Positions 63,892 through 64,000 of a stretch of 64,000 bases of DNA are shown here, in pieces. The first letter of the stretch is position 1, and each line of letters starts with the position of its first letter. The notes below the pieces were generated by a model. The model ran no database searches. It was not told the origin of the DNA and was given only the letters and a program-made list of their open reading frames with translations. The translations under genes and the position numbers were made by a program. Source of the stretch: Reclinomonas americana ATCC 50394 (Eukaryota; Jakobida; Jakobea; Jakobida); the NCBI GenBank assembly GCA_048213135.1, contig PS015009.1, forward strand, positions 1,426,001 to 1,490,000. Direction: 5' to 3'.

Positions 63892-63917
63892 CCGGGAAAT
63901 GTTGGCGCATTCCCCGG
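63892..63917 (+). promoter_or_regulatory. Hairpin in the leader of the next gene
   Basis: Stem CCGGGAAATG / CATTCCCCGG (one mismatch) with a TTGGCG loop, not followed by T, so not a standard terminator. It lies between fecR and the presumed receptor gene that would start with the ATG at 63997. Confidence 0.45.
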
Positions 63918-64000
63918 CGAGGCTAATAATGGAAAACCTGCAACGTTCGACTGCTGCACAAGTTTCCGCTATTTCATTAACCCAAAAACTAAAAGTATGA

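Overview
This window is ordinary-GC chromosomal DNA from a member of the Bacteroidota, most likely the Chitinophagaceae/Chitinophaga group. The evidence is two giant secreted proteins with type IX secretion (T9SS) C-terminal sorting domains, TonB-receptor-like outer-membrane barrels, an ECF sigma/FecR pair, a BlaI-M56 pair, an S46 dipeptidyl-peptidase, a DMT/EamA exporter, and repeated TAnnTTTG -7 promoter motifs 4-60 nt ahead of start codons with little Shine-Dalgarno signal. There are no rRNA genes, CRISPR arrays, insertion sequences or prophage. One assembly gap of 480 N (57349-57828) lies inside a tandem repeat.

Layout. 0.1-4 kb: AlkA-type glycosylase, free-methionine sulfoxide reductase, a secreted DUF4157-like protein, a lipoprotein with a glycosidase-like barrel and a small membrane protein. 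4.2-9.1 kb: a 1653-residue T9SS cargo with eight Ig-like repeats and two GEVED domains. 9.3-17.7 kb: DPP7-type peptidase, GH3-family adenylating enzyme, a frameshifted LysE exporter, a peptidoglycan glycosyltransferase with extra membrane helices, and a minus-strand cluster pnuC - tag - small membrane protein - NadR-like kinase (nicotinamide riboside salvage plus base-excision repair). 17.8-25.6 kb: an unassigned HExxH protein and a run of small secreted, low-complexity and lipoprotein genes, then CYTH, YdeI-like and alpha/beta hydrolase genes.

25.8-27.7 kb is the clearest accessory segment: visibly AT-richer, with a zeta-like kinase, an overlapping 55-residue ORF (possible antitoxin) and a TIR-domain protein whose start codon is out of frame by one base at an A7 run. 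Then come Nfu, a UvrD-family helicase, and a curious locus (32-35.3 kb) where a transglutaminase-like protein is preceded by a free-standing copy of its own N-terminal domain and faces a divergent amidohydrolase/M19-like gene. 35.4-43.5 kb: ECF sigma factor, AraC regulator, tandem 151-bp repeats, PDZ-hydrolase fusion, outer-membrane barrel and a di-haem peroxidase. 43.6-47.1 kb: a probable small RNA, recA, EamA transporter, GNAT and SixA-like phosphatase. 47.2-55.2 kb: barrel receptor, M56/BlaI pair with a symmetrical operator candidate, PurF and a small barrel. 55.5-60.6 kb: a 1710-residue T9SS cargo (beta-helix plus 82-residue repeats). 60.8-64 kb: a small secreted protein, tRNA-Met(CAT) followed by a tandem array of tRNA-derived fragments, and an ECF sigma/FecR pair that probably controls a receptor gene beginning at the very end of the window.

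Palindromic intergenic elements of one family (consensus around AGTAGCAAGTATTGAGTAGC) recur at 0.73, 29.5, 37.7-38.1 and 45.1 kb.
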